DNA of 40,385 bases from Streptomyces inhibens (GTDB lineage: Bacteria; Actinomycetota; Actinomycetes; Streptomycetales; Streptomycetaceae): the NCBI RefSeq assembly GCF_003389455.1, contig NZ_QUAC01000142.1, positions 1-40,385 on the forward strand. The letters run 5' to 3'. The notes under the pieces were generated by a model, which saw only the letters and a program-made list of their open reading frames with translations, did no database searches and was not told the origin of the DNA. Position numbers and translations under genes: made by a program. Below, piece by piece: positions 1-11,617 of the stretch (position 1 is its first letter; each line of letters begins with the position of its first letter).

Positions 1-207
1 CCGGCCGGAACGCCCCCGCCCGCCCCGCCCGCGAGCGGGCCGCCGCGCCCGGCGCGCAGCGCGCCCGACCGGTATCGAGCACCTCTGGAACGGACATACA
101 TGAGCGAGCGCAGCATGGGGGTCCCCCCGGCCGAAGGCTGGGGGAGAATCATGGAGAGGTGCGCGCCGAGCGATTGCGAGGCAGGGCGAAGCGAGGCTTG
201 GGCATGA
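1..207 (+). other. Possible 3' end of an upstream gene, or a 35-codon leader ORF, overlapping pxpA
   Basis: The frame starting at base 1 is open until a TGA at 205-207, which overlaps the pxpA start as ATGA. It could therefore be the tail of an operon gene lying left of the window; its first third is Pro/Ala-rich. Alternatively, translation could begin at the ATG at 100 and give a 35-residue peptide beginning MSERSMGVPP, coupled to pxpA. The frame starting at base 2 is also open, to a TGA at 101-103, so the upstream gene could end there instead. Extreme GC makes open frames weak evidence. Bases 27-65 hold two small GC palindromes that could be a terminator remnant. Confidence 0.35.
115..146 (+). 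repeat. Streptomyces-type GGGGGTCCCCCC...CTGGGGGAG hairpin repeat
   Basis: The arms TCCCCC (122-127) and GGGGGA (140-145) pair, with an inner GCC-GAA-GGC hairpin. From memory, this G-run/C-run element, often read as MGVPPAEGWG, is scattered through many Streptomyces genomes. Here it lies inside the open frame just before pxpA, so it could act as a transcript hairpin or simply be an inserted repeat copy. Confidence 0.5.
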
Positions 208-980
208 GCGACGCGGTGGCTCCTGCCGTCATCGACCTCAACGCCGACCTCGGGGAAGGCTTCGGCCGCTGGCAGCTCACCGACGACGAGGCGCTGCTGT
301 CCGTGGTCACCAGCGCCAATGTCGCCTGCGGCTTCCACGCCGGCGACCCGGCCACGATGCGGCGGGTGTGCGAACTGGCCGTCGAGCGCGGTGTGGTCAT
401 CGGCGCCCAGGTCTCCTACCGCGACCTGGCCGGCTTCGGCCGGCGCGCGATGGATGTGCCGCCGGGCGAACTGGCCGACGAAATCACCTACCAGATCGGT
501 GCGCTGGAGGTCTTCGCGCGCGCCGCCGGTGCCCGCGTCGGCTACGTCAAACCGCACGGCGCGCTCTACAACCGCTGTGTCCACGACGAGGAGCAGGCCG
601 GCGCCGTCATCGAGGGCATCCGCACCGCGGGCGGCGCGCTCCCGGTCCTCGGCCTCGCCGGCTCCCGGCTGCACGAGGCCGCCCGCCGGGCCGGGCTGCC
701 CGTCGTGGGCGAGGCGTTCGCCGACCGCGCCTACACCGCCGAGGGCACCCTCGTGCCGCGCCGGGAGCCCGGCGCCGTACTCCACGACCCCGACGAGGTC
801 GTCAAGCGCGCCCTGGGCATGGCCCGCGACCGCGCCGTCACCTCCCTCGACGGCCGGCGGGTCGAGATCACCGCCCGTTCGCTGTGTCTGCACGGCGACA
901 CCCCGGGCGCCGCCGGCCTCGCCCGGCGCGTACGGTCCGAGCTGACCTCGGCCGGTGTGCGCGTACGGAGCTTCGTATGA
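204..980 (+). CDS. pxpA: 5-oxoprolinase subunit PxpA (LamB/YcsF family)
   Basis: 258 residues, the usual length for PxpA, a subunit of the ATP-dependent PxpABC enzyme that opens 5-oxoproline (pyroglutamate) to glutamate in the cytoplasm. Family motifs are visible: DLNADLGEGFGRW near the N-terminus, then NVACGFHAGDP, GAQVSYRDLAGFGRR and YVKPHGALYN. The ATG at 204 places the DLNADLGE motif at the normal distance from the N-terminus; the in-frame ATG at 159 would add 15 untypical residues from the repeat region. The stop overlaps the pxpB start as ATGA (977-980), so the three genes form one translationally coupled operon. Confidence 0.93.
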   Translation: MSDAVAPAVIDLNADLGEGFGRWQLTDDEALLSVVTSANVACGFHAGDPATMRRVCELAVERGVVIGAQVSYRDLAGFGRRAMDVPPGELADEITYQIGALEVFARAAGARVGYVKPHGALYNRCVHDEEQAGAVIEGIRTAGGALPVLGLAGSRLHEAARRAGLPVVGEAFADRAYTAEGTLVPRREPGAVLHDPDEVVKRALGMARDRAVTSLDGRRVEITARSLCLHGDTPGAAGLARRVRSELTSAGVRVRSFV

Positions 981-1600
981 GGCCGCTGCCGGTCGGCGAA
1001 CACGGGCTGCTCATCGAGCTGGACGACGCCGCGGAGGTCGAGGCGCTGCACGCCGAGCTGCTGCGCCGGGCGGCCGACGGCACCCTGCCGCCGGTGCGCG
1101 AGATCGTGCCGGCCGCCCGCACGGTGCTGCTCGACGGTCTCACCGACCCCCGCGGGCTGATCGCCGAACTCGCCGCCTGGGACATTCCGCCGCTCACCGC
1201 CGGCGACCGGCCCGCCGTCGAGATCCCGGTCCGCTATGACGGCCCCGATCTCGCCGATGTCGCCGCCCTGTGGGACGTCACCCCGAACGAGGTGGTGCGG
1301 CTGCACTCCGCCACCGAATTCCATGTCGCCTTCTGCGGTTTCGCCCCCGGCTTCGGCTATCTGACCGGTCTGCCCGCGCCGCTGCACGTACCGCGCCGGG
1401 ACACTCCCCGTACCAAGGTCCCGGTCGGCTCGGTCGCGCTCGCCGGCCCGTACACCGGTGTCTATCCGCGCTCCTCCCCCGGCGGCTGGCAGCTGATCGG
1501 CACCACCGACACCGTCCTGTGGGACCCGCGACGGGAGCCCGCCGCGCTGCTCGCACCCGGTACCCGGGTCCGCTTCGTCCCGCAGGAGACCGCCCGATGA
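977..1600 (+). CDS. pxpB: 5-oxoprolinase subunit PxpB (KipI/carboxyltransferase C-D domain)
   Basis: 207 residues. The C-terminal half has the strongly conserved cyclophilin-like block of the KipI/CT_C_D family: FHVAFCGFAPGFGYLTGLP, then PRTKVPVGSVALAG and SPGGWQLIGTT. With PxpA and PxpC it makes the bacterial 5-oxoprolinase; in Bacillus the homologue KipI was first described as a kinase inhibitor. The start ATG overlaps the pxpA stop and the stop overlaps the pxpC start (ATGA at 1597-1600), so a 1:1:1 translated complex is likely. Confidence 0.93.
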   Translation: MRPLPVGEHGLLIELDDAAEVEALHAELLRRAADGTLPPVREIVPAARTVLLDGLTDPRGLIAELAAWDIPPLTAGDRPAVEIPVRYDGPDLADVAALWDVTPNEVVRLHSATEFHVAFCGFAPGFGYLTGLPAPLHVPRRDTPRTKVPVGSVALAGPYTGVYPRSSPGGWQLIGTTDTVLWDPRREPAALLAPGTRVRFVPQETAR

Positions 1601-2460
1601 CCGACCGCGCCCTCTCGGTCGTCCGGGCCGGTGCGCTCACCACCGTCCAGGACCTCGGCAGGCCCGGCCACGCCCACCTCGGCGTGCCGCGCGCGGGCGC
1701 CCTGGACGAGCCCGCGCACCGCCTCGCCAACCGCCTGGTCGGCAACCCCGAGTCGGCCGCCGGCCTGGAGACGACGCTGACGGGCTGTGCCGTCCGCGTC
1801 CGTACGGCCACCACCGTCGCCGTCACCGGCGCCCCCTGCCCGGTGACCGTCGACGGCCGTCCCGCGCCCTGGGGCGCCCCGGTCCGCGTCCCGGCGGGCG
1901 CCGTCCTGGACGCCGGGCCCGCCACCCACGGTCTGCGCTCGCACCTCGCCTTCGCCGGCGGGATCGTCACCGAAGAGGTGCTCGGCAGCCGCGCCGCCGA
2001 TCTCCTCTCCGGCCTGGGCCCGGACCCGCTCACCGACGGCGCGGTCCTCCCGCTGGGCGACCCGCACGGTCCGCCGGCCACCGCCGACGCCGTCCCGTAC
2101 CCCGGCCCGGTGACGGAGCTGCTGCTGCCGTTCCTGCCGGGCCCGCGCGACGCCTGGTTCACCGCCGCCGGTCTGCGCACCTTGACCACCGGCCGCTTCC
2201 GGGTCTCCCCGGCGAGCAACCGCATCGGTCTGCGCACCGAGGGCCCGCCCCTGGAGCGCGCCCGCTCCGGCGAACTCCCCAGCGAGGGCATGCCGCTGGG
2301 CGCCCTCCAGGTCCCGCCCGACGGTCTCCCGGTGCTCTTCCTGCACGATCACCCCACCACCGGCGGCTACCCCGTCATCGGCGTCGTCCCCGAGCGCTAC
2401 CTGGCCCCCGCGGCGCAGGCGGCACCGGGGACACCGGTGCGGTTCGTCCGCGCGCGGTAG
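1597..2460 (+). CDS. pxpC: 5-oxoprolinase subunit PxpC (biotin-dependent carboxyltransferase-like, KipA)
   Basis: 287 residues. N-terminal VVRAGALTTVQDLGRPGHA and GVPRAGALDEPAHRLANRLVG, then SNRIGLRTEGPPL and HPTTGGYPVIGVV are signature blocks of the CT_A_B (allophanate hydrolase subunit 2/KipA) family. It is the third subunit of the 5-oxoproline-opening complex. It is the last gene of the operon and ends 28 bases before the convergent fused hydantoinase gene; that gap holds only a 12-bp GC palindrome (2464-2475), too short to call a terminator with confidence. Confidence 0.93.
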   Translation: MTDRALSVVRAGALTTVQDLGRPGHAHLGVPRAGALDEPAHRLANRLVGNPESAAGLETTLTGCAVRVRTATTVAVTGAPCPVTVDGRPAPWGAPVRVPAGAVLDAGPATHGLRSHLAFAGGIVTEEVLGSRAADLLSGLGPDPLTDGAVLPLGDPHGPPATADAVPYPGPVTELLLPFLPGPRDAWFTAAGLRTLTTGRFRVSPASNRIGLRTEGPPLERARSGELPSEGMPLGALQVPPDGLPVLFLHDHPTTGGYPVIGVVPERYLAPAAQAAPGTPVRFVRAR

Positions 2461-2488
2461 CGGGGCTCCGGAGCCGGCGGGCGGCCGG

Positions 2489-6123
<3,635 letters not shown>

Positions 6124-6127
<4 letters not shown>

Positions 6128-7068
6128 CCCGCCATTGTCGCAGCGCCCTTCATGGTGGCAGCGGCTTTCGGCTCGGACAGTGCGGCCAGCGCCGTCCGCG
6201 TGGTGCGCTCGGCGGCGGCGTCCAGCAGCCGCCCGGACCCGGCCAGGCCGTGCCGGCACTCCTGGAGCGCCAGGGCGAGCAGACCGGGCAGCAGATCGGT
6301 GCACCGGTCGGCGACCCAGCGGGTCCCGCGGGTCGCCATCCAGAGGGCGGAGGCGAGGCGGGTCGGCGGCGGGCCGTCGAGCGTGAGCGGGGGCGGAGGT
6401 CCGACGGGCCGGCCGGTGTCGGCGAGCGCCGTGTGGAAGCCGCGGGCCAGCAGCCGGTGGCCGCGCTCGCTGGGGTGCAGCCGGTCCACGCTCCAGGAGG
6501 CAGGCTCGGCGACCCACGCATGGTCGGCCAGGTGCAGATGGACGCCGCCGTAGCGGGCGGACACCGCATGGACGACGGTGTTCACGGCGCGCATCCGGCG
6601 GGCCAGCGGACGGGCCAGTGGCCCGGGCAGCCCCAGCATCCGGCCCGGGTCGGGCAGACACGCCGTCAGCACCACGGCCCCGTCGGCGCTCAGCGCGCGG
6701 TGCGCCAGGTCCAGTGCGGCGGCGACCCGCTCGATGGCGAAGGCGGCGCGCAGGGTGTCGTTCGCCCCGACGACCAACGACGCGAACTGCGGTGTGTGCT
6801 CGCGCGCGGCGGGCAGTTGCCGCTCGGCGACATCCGCCGCCAGCGCCCCGCTCTGCGCCAGGTTGACCAGCTGTACGGTCCCCGGCCGCTCGCCCAGCGC
6901 CGCGGCGAGCAGTGCGGCCCAGCCGCGCCAGCCGCCGCCCGGCACCGGATCGCCCAGCCCCTCGGTCAGCGAATCGCCGAGCGCCACAAAGCGGGCCGGG
7001 GCCGCGCAACGATCGCCGCCGCCCGGCGTCTGCACCGGTATCGGCACCCCCTCCGGTCTCACCGTCAC
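6124..7068 (-). CDS. SGNH/GDSL-family hydrolase
   Basis: 314 residues with the SGNH signature blocks: FVALGDSLTEGLGD with nucleophile Ser33, a conserved Gly in the second block, VVGANDTLR (block III Asn), and DRLHPSERGH (catalytic Asp-x-x-His). I see no clear signal peptide, so it is probably cytoplasmic. GTG at 7068 was chosen because it makes a GTGA overlap with the stop of the upstream glycosyltransferase; nearby GTGs at 7062 and 7071 are alternatives. Such enzymes remove or transfer acyl groups; between two glycosyltransferases and a hydantoinase it may act on an acylated sugar, but that is inference. Confidence 0.85.
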
Positions 7069-8315
7069 CACCCGCCCCGCGGTCCGGCCGGGTGCGGGGC
7101 CACCGGCGCGGTGAGCGCCCGGCCCACCGGCGCGGGCGCGTCGTGCGCCGCCAGGAAGGCGTCGATCGCGGGCTGCCAGCCGTAGCCCTCGGCCCGTTGG
7201 CGGGCGGCGGTACGCCGGGCGGCCTCGGGCCGGGCCAGCACCCGCTGGACGGCATCGGCGAAGGAGGGCCCGTCGTCGAGCGCCGTATCGCCCCCGTTGC
7301 CGACGAGACCGGCCAGCGCCGAGGCCGCGCTGGCGACCACCGGTGTGCCGCAGGCGAGCGCCTCCAGGGCGGCCAGCCCGAACGTCTCGGCAGGTCCGGG
7401 CGCCAGCGCCAGATCGGCGCCGGCCTGCAGCGCGGCCACCCGGGACCGGTCGGCGAGATGCCCGAGGAACGCCACCGGCAGCCGCTCGGCCCGCACCCGG
7501 GACTCCAGCCGCGCCCGCAGCGGCCCGTCGCCGACCACCACCAGCGCCGCATCGACCCCGCGCCGCCGCAGCTCCGCCAGCGCGTCCAGCGCCCGGCCCG
7601 GCCGCTTCTCCTGCGACAGCCGGGAGCAGAGCAGCAGCAGGACCTCGGCCCGGCCGGCACAGCGCCGCCGCAGCTCCGCGCTGCGGCAGTCCGGGTGCCA
7701 GGCGGCGAGGTCGACACCCAGCGGCGCGCGCACCACATTGCGGGCGCCGGCCCGGGTGAACTCCGCCGCCGCCCACTCGGTGGTGCACACCACCCGGCTG
7801 TAGGCGTGCGCCGTACGGCGGTTGAGCCGGTCCGCTGCGGTGCGGGCGAGCGGGCGCGGTACGCCCCAGGTGCGCAGCACCCCGTCCACGCTCTCGTGCG
7901 AGACCATCACCGCGGGGACCCGGGCCCGGCGCGCCCACTCCCCCGTCCAGCGCAGCGTCGTACGGTCGGAGACCTCCAGCCGGTCGGGGGCCAGCGCGTG
8001 CAGCAGATGCTGTAGCCGGCGGCGGTCGGTCAGCATGCGGTAGCCGCCGCTGCCGGGCAGCTCCGGCCCCGGCAGGGTGATCACCCGCCCCTGCCCGGTG
8101 AGTTCGTCCCGTATGCCGCCTGCGCTGTCCGCGCCGCGCGAATCGCCGGGCGGTCCGGGCACGATGAGCACCGGCTCGTGCCCGGCAGCCCGGTAGCCCG
8201 CGCCGAGTTCGCGCAGTGCGGTGCGCAGCCCGCCGGAGGCCGGGGTGACGAAGTTGGCGATCCGGACGATCCGCAGACCGCTGCCGGTCCTGCGCCCTCT
8301 CGTCTGCGGGGTCAT
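7065..8315 (-). CDS. GT4-family glycosyltransferase
   Basis: 416 residues with the GT-B two-domain layout. The N-terminal acceptor side includes IANFVTPASGGLRTALRELG, and the C-terminal nucleotide-sugar side has LLCSRLSQEKRPGRALDAL, VVVGDGPLR and the E-x7-E signature ETFGLAALEALACGTPVVAS typical of retaining GT4 enzymes. No signal peptide; cytoplasmic, or peripheral at the membrane. The start overlaps the preceding mannosyltransferase stop as ATGA (8312-8315). The sugar and acceptor are not identifiable. Its pairing with an MgtA-like enzyme suggests a mannosylated lipid or other envelope glycan. Confidence 0.87.
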   Translation of the reverse strand: MTPQTRGRRTGSGLRIVRIANFVTPASGGLRTALRELGAGYRAAGHEPVLIVPGPPGDSRGADSAGGIRDELTGQGRVITLPGPELPGSGGYRMLTDRRRLQHLLHALAPDRLEVSDRTTLRWTGEWARRARVPAVMVSHESVDGVLRTWGVPRPLARTAADRLNRRTAHAYSRVVCTTEWAAAEFTRAGARNVVRAPLGVDLAAWHPDCRSAELRRRCAGRAEVLLLLCSRLSQEKRPGRALDALAELRRRGVDAALVVVGDGPLRARLESRVRAERLPVAFLGHLADRSRVAALQAGADLALAPGPAETFGLAALEALACGTPVVASAASALAGLVGNGGDTALDDGPSFADAVQRVLARPEAARRTAARQRAEGYGWQPAIDAFLAAHDAPAPVGRALTAPVAPHPAGPRGGW

Positions 8316-9439
8316 GCCGCCACCGCCGTCCGGTCGGCGAGCACGGCCTCGTAGTGGCCCAGGAGCTGGTCGCCCACCGCCTCCCAGGTGCGGTCCGCAA
8401 CGGCTGTGCGGGCCGCGGCGCCGTACCGTACGCGCAGCTCGGCGCTGCCCGCGAGGAAGCGCACCGCGTCCCGGAACGCGCCCCCGTCGCCCGGGGTCAC
8501 CAGCAGCCCCGTACGGCCGTGGTCGACCAGGTCGAGCGGTCCGCCCGCGCGCGGCGCCACCACCGGCAGACCGGAGGCCATCGCCTCCTGCACGGTCTGG
8601 CAGAAGGTCTCGTACGGCCCGGTGTGGACGAAGACGTCCAAGGAGGCGTAGAGCCGGGCGAGTTCATCGCCGGTGCGGCGGCCCAGGAAGCGGACCTCGG
8701 GCAGCGCAGCCCGCAGCCCGGCGGCGCTGGGACCCTCGCCGATGACGACGGTGCGTACGCCCGGCAGCCGCGAGGTCTCGGCCAGCAGCCGGACGTCCTT
8801 CTCCGGCGCGAGCCGTCCCACGTACCCCACCAGCAGCTCCCGCCCCGCGGCCAGCGAGCTGCGCAGCACCGCGTCGCGCCGCCCGGGGTGGAACCGCCGG
8901 GAATCGACACCGCGCGGCCACAGGTGGACCCGCGGTACCCCGTGCTCCGTCAGATCCAGCAGCGCCGCGCTGGAGGGCGCCAGGGTGCGGTCGGCGGCGG
9001 CGTGCACCGCCCGGATGCGCCGCCAGGCCGTGGCCGCGCCGCCGCCGAGGTAGGTACGGGCGTAGCGGCCCAGGTCGGTCTGGTAGACGGCGACGGCGGG
9101 GACCCGCCGCCGGGCGGCGGCCGCCATCCCGCGGGCGCCGAGGACGAAGGGGCTGGCGAGGTGCACCAGGTCGGGCCGGTGGTCGGCGAGCGCGGCGGAC
9201 AGCCGCCGCCCGGGGAGCGCGATACGCACCTGCGGATAGCCGGGCAGCGGCATCGAGGGCACCCGGACGACGGGGCAGGGGCTCTCGTACATACCGGCGG
9301 CCGGGGCATAGCCACCGAGCGGCGCGATGACCAGTGGATCGTGCCCGCGCCGGACGAGGTGCCGGGCGGTTTCCAGGGCGCAGTGGGCGACGCCGTTGAC
9401 ATCGGGCGGGAAGGATTCGGTGACGATGACGACACGCAT
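8312..9439 (-). CDS. MgtA-like GT4 mannosyltransferase
   Basis: 375 residues. The sequence follows the actinobacterial GDP-mannose-dependent alpha-mannosyltransferase MgtA (formerly PimB): VIVTESFPPDVNGV at the N-terminus, DLVHLASPFVLGARG, VAVYQTDLGRYA, APSSAALLDL, GYVGRLAPEKDVRLLA, and ETFCQTVQEAMASGLPVVAP with the E-x7-E motif. In mycobacteria this family acts on glycolipid precursors at the cytoplasmic membrane. The ATG at 9439 begins exactly at the conserved MRVVIVTESF; an upstream in-frame extension to 9670 has no family character. It is the first gene of the four-gene operon reading to 2489. Confidence 0.85.
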   Translation of the reverse strand: MRVVIVTESFPPDVNGVAHCALETARHLVRRGHDPLVIAPLGGYAPAAGMYESPCPVVRVPSMPLPGYPQVRIALPGRRLSAALADHRPDLVHLASPFVLGARGMAAAARRRVPAVAVYQTDLGRYARTYLGGGAATAWRRIRAVHAAADRTLAPSSAALLDLTEHGVPRVHLWPRGVDSRRFHPGRRDAVLRSSLAAGRELLVGYVGRLAPEKDVRLLAETSRLPGVRTVVIGEGPSAAGLRAALPEVRFLGRRTGDELARLYASLDVFVHTGPYETFCQTVQEAMASGLPVVAPRAGGPLDLVDHGRTGLLVTPGDGGAFRDAVRFLAGSAELRVRYGAAARTAVADRTWEAVGDQLLGHYEAVLADRTAVAA

Positions 9440-9626
9440 ACGGCTGTTGTCGGCGCGCCGTGCGTGGAGGGGGCCAAGGGGATCTTTCCAGCCGGCGAAC
9501 GTCCCATGAGCGTTCCCCTGCGCCTGGCGTGGGGCGCCCCTGTGTACGGCGTGCCCGGGCGGCCCGGGCGCCCGGATGTCACGCTGGAAACGGACCTGAC
9601 GCCGAGCGGACGACGAGGAGAGCCCA

Positions 9627-9851
9627 GTGACGGCGGACGACGCGGAGACGGGCGAGCCCTCGGACGGCATTCCCCCGCAGATCGGCGCCCCGGCACGCCG
9701 GGCGCTGGAGCGGGCGGGCTATCTGCGGCTGTCGCAGCTGGCCGGGGCCAGCGAGACGGAGCTGCGGCAGCTGCACGGGATGGGACCCAAGGCACTGGGC
9801 ATCCTGCGCGATGCGCTGGCGGCCCAGGGGATGTCGTTCGCCGAGGAGTGA
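9627..9851 (+). CDS. Small helix-hairpin-helix DNA-binding protein
   Basis: 74 residues. The C-terminal 50 residues (IGAPARRALERAGYLRLSQL, then LHGMGPKALGILRDAL) match the helix-hairpin-helix fold shared with the RNA polymerase alpha C-terminal domain, which binds DNA non-specifically or contacts UP elements. GTG at 9627 has a GGAGAG ribosome site 5 bases upstream. It is divergent from the mannosyltransferase operon, with a 187-base gap. A specific role is unknown. Confidence 0.82.
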   Translation: MTADDAETGEPSDGIPPQIGAPARRALERAGYLRLSQLAGASETELRQLHGMGPKALGILRDALAAQGMSFAEE

Positions 9852-9881
9852 GCGGACCGGCCGCCCCTTGACGCCCCGGTC

Positions 9882-11306
9882 TCACACCGCCGAGGCGTCC
9901 GGCCCGAATCTGCTGCGCACGGCCGTCTGGACCTCGTCCTCCTCGGCCGGGTCGGCGGCCAGCCGGCGGAGCTGCTCGACGACCCGGTCGTCGCCGGTGG
10001 CGGCGTGCCGGGCGGCCAGCTCCCGGGTGGTCTCCTCGCAGTCCCACAGGCACTCGACGGCGAAGCCGGCCGCGAAACCGGGGTCGGTGGCGGCGAGCGC
10101 ACCGGCGGCCCGGCCGCGGAGCTGGGAGGAGGACGTCTCGCGGTAGACGTGCCGCAGGACGGGGGCGGCGCAGGCGACGCCGAGGCGGCCGACGCCGTCG
10201 ACCAGCTCCCACAGGGCGTGCGCGTCCGGACCGTCCTCGCGGACGGTTCTGCGCAGCGCGGCCAGCACCAGCTCGGCATCGCGCCGGCCACCACGGCGGG
10301 CGAGCATCGCGGCGGCGGACATGCCCAGCCGGTCCGTGCGACGCGCCCAGACGCGGGCCCGCTCGACGGCGGCCACACTGCGCATCCGTTCGAAGGAGGC
10401 GAGCGCGGCGGAGGCCAGCTGCTCGGAGGAGAAGGGGTCGACGGCCGCGGACTCGATCAGGTCGAGGACGTCCGGATCGCCGCGCTCGGCGAGGTGGTGC
10501 AGCACGGCGGCGCGCGCCGCGTCCGGTCCGCTGCGCGCGGCGCGCAGCAGCTCGGGGCGGTCCTCGGGGCCGACGACGGCGGCCAGGCAGCGGGCGGCGG
10601 CGAGGTGCCGGTGCTCCGCGGGCTCCAGGTCCAGGCCCTGCTGGGCCCACTCCAGGACCTCGGCCACGCTCCAGCCGGGGCGCGGCCCGCGGGGCCGCAG
10701 CTGCCGCTGCCAGCGGTCGAAGGAGCCCTGCTCCCCGGCGGCGGCCAGTCGTGCGCCGTAACGGGGGTCCTCGGCCCACAGCCGCCAGGGCCGCGGCTCG
10801 AAGGCGTCACGGACGGCGGCGGCCAGCTCGGCCTCGCCCTGCTCGGTCCCGGGGAAGCGGGCCAGGACGGCGGGGGCGAGGCTCATCAGCCCGGCGTCGT
10901 CGTCACGCAGAGCGAGCTCGTCCAGGGCCCAGCGCCAGTTGCTGCCCGCCGCGGCGTAGCTGCGCAGCAGCAGCCGGGCGGCGTCCCTGCCGTACGCGGC
11001 GAGGTGGCCCAGCACCGCGAGCGCGAGGCCGGTGCGCTCCTCCCCCGTGTCCACGAGGTCGTCGGGGTGGAAGAGGTGGCGTTCGATCTCCTCGAGCCCG
11101 CCGTCGAGCTGCATGTAGAGGCGCGCGTAGTAGAGCGAGCGGTTCTCGACCTGCCAGTCGCGCCGGGGGTCGCGCAGCACACTGTCGTTGAGTGCCGCGA
11201 GCGCCTCGGCCCGCGGCGCCGCGAGGGCATGCAGCGTCCCGTCGCCGCGGCCTCGCTGAAGGAGGCCGAGCAGGGTGCCACTGGGCGCTATGTCTGGATC
11301 GAACAT
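9882..11306 (-). CDS. HEAT-like repeat protein
   Basis: 474 residues, almost entirely alpha-helical by composition. Ala/Leu-rich helical repeats run from about residue 150 to the end (for example LLRAARSGPDAARAAVLHHL, LASAALASFERMRS, LRGRAAGALAATDPG), consistent with a HEAT/armadillo solenoid that binds other proteins. No enzymatic motif, signal peptide or membrane segment. The start is set at the ATG at 11306 (MFDPDIAPSGT), where family-like sequence begins; an upstream ATG at 11363 is possible, and neither has a strong ribosome site. The gene is convergent with the helix-hairpin-helix gene and divergent from the PAS-PP2C gene, which may suggest a shared signalling role. Confidence 0.75.
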   Translation of the reverse strand: MFDPDIAPSGTLLGLLQRGRGDGTLHALAAPRAEALAALNDSVLRDPRRDWQVENRSLYYARLYMQLDGGLEEIERHLFHPDDLVDTGEERTGLALAVLGHLAAYGRDAARLLLRSYAAAGSNWRWALDELALRDDDAGLMSLAPAVLARFPGTEQGEAELAAAVRDAFEPRPWRLWAEDPRYGARLAAAGEQGSFDRWQRQLRPRGPRPGWSVAEVLEWAQQGLDLEPAEHRHLAAARCLAAVVGPEDRPELLRAARSGPDAARAAVLHHLAERGDPDVLDLIESAAVDPFSSEQLASAALASFERMRSVAAVERARVWARRTDRLGMSAAAMLARRGGRRDAELVLAALRRTVREDGPDAHALWELVDGVGRLGVACAAPVLRHVYRETSSSQLRGRAAGALAATDPGFAAGFAVECLWDCEETTRELAARHAATGDDRVVEQLRRLAADPAEEDEVQTAVRSRFGPDASAV

Positions 11307-11617
11307 GAGGTCAGCATCCGGTGCGGGGGACAGGCTGGCAACGGGATTTCCGCTGACCGGCATTCTTGCCGGTGACTGCGGGCCGTATGCCTCGTTCCCA
11401 CCATGGATCGGCGGAAACGCCTGCTGTACGGCGGCCGAAGCCTAGCCTGGAAGCTGTCATTCCGCAGATTCGCCCCGGGGTTGCCACCGAAGGCCGCTGG
11501 CATATGCCGGATGCACCACCGTATCGGGTAGTGCCAAATCCCTTACGGACGGTCGCAGCCTGTGCAACAGTCGTTACAGGCCCTTCAGCCCGGCGCCGCC
11601 TGATCACGGAGTACGTC
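11307..11617. other. Divergent intergenic region, HEAT protein / PAS-PP2C phosphatase
   Basis: 311 bases without a credible gene. It is less GC-rich than its surroundings at about 11500-11580, as expected for promoters serving both directions. I could not find a convincing -35/-10 pair, a clear palindrome or a riboswitch. Confidence 0.5.

Noticed and set aside
11558..11577. Possible palindromic operator around CTGTGCAACAGTCGTTACAG
   Set aside because: Only the outer four bases pair; the inner AAC/GTT pair has a different centre, so it is not a true inverted repeat.
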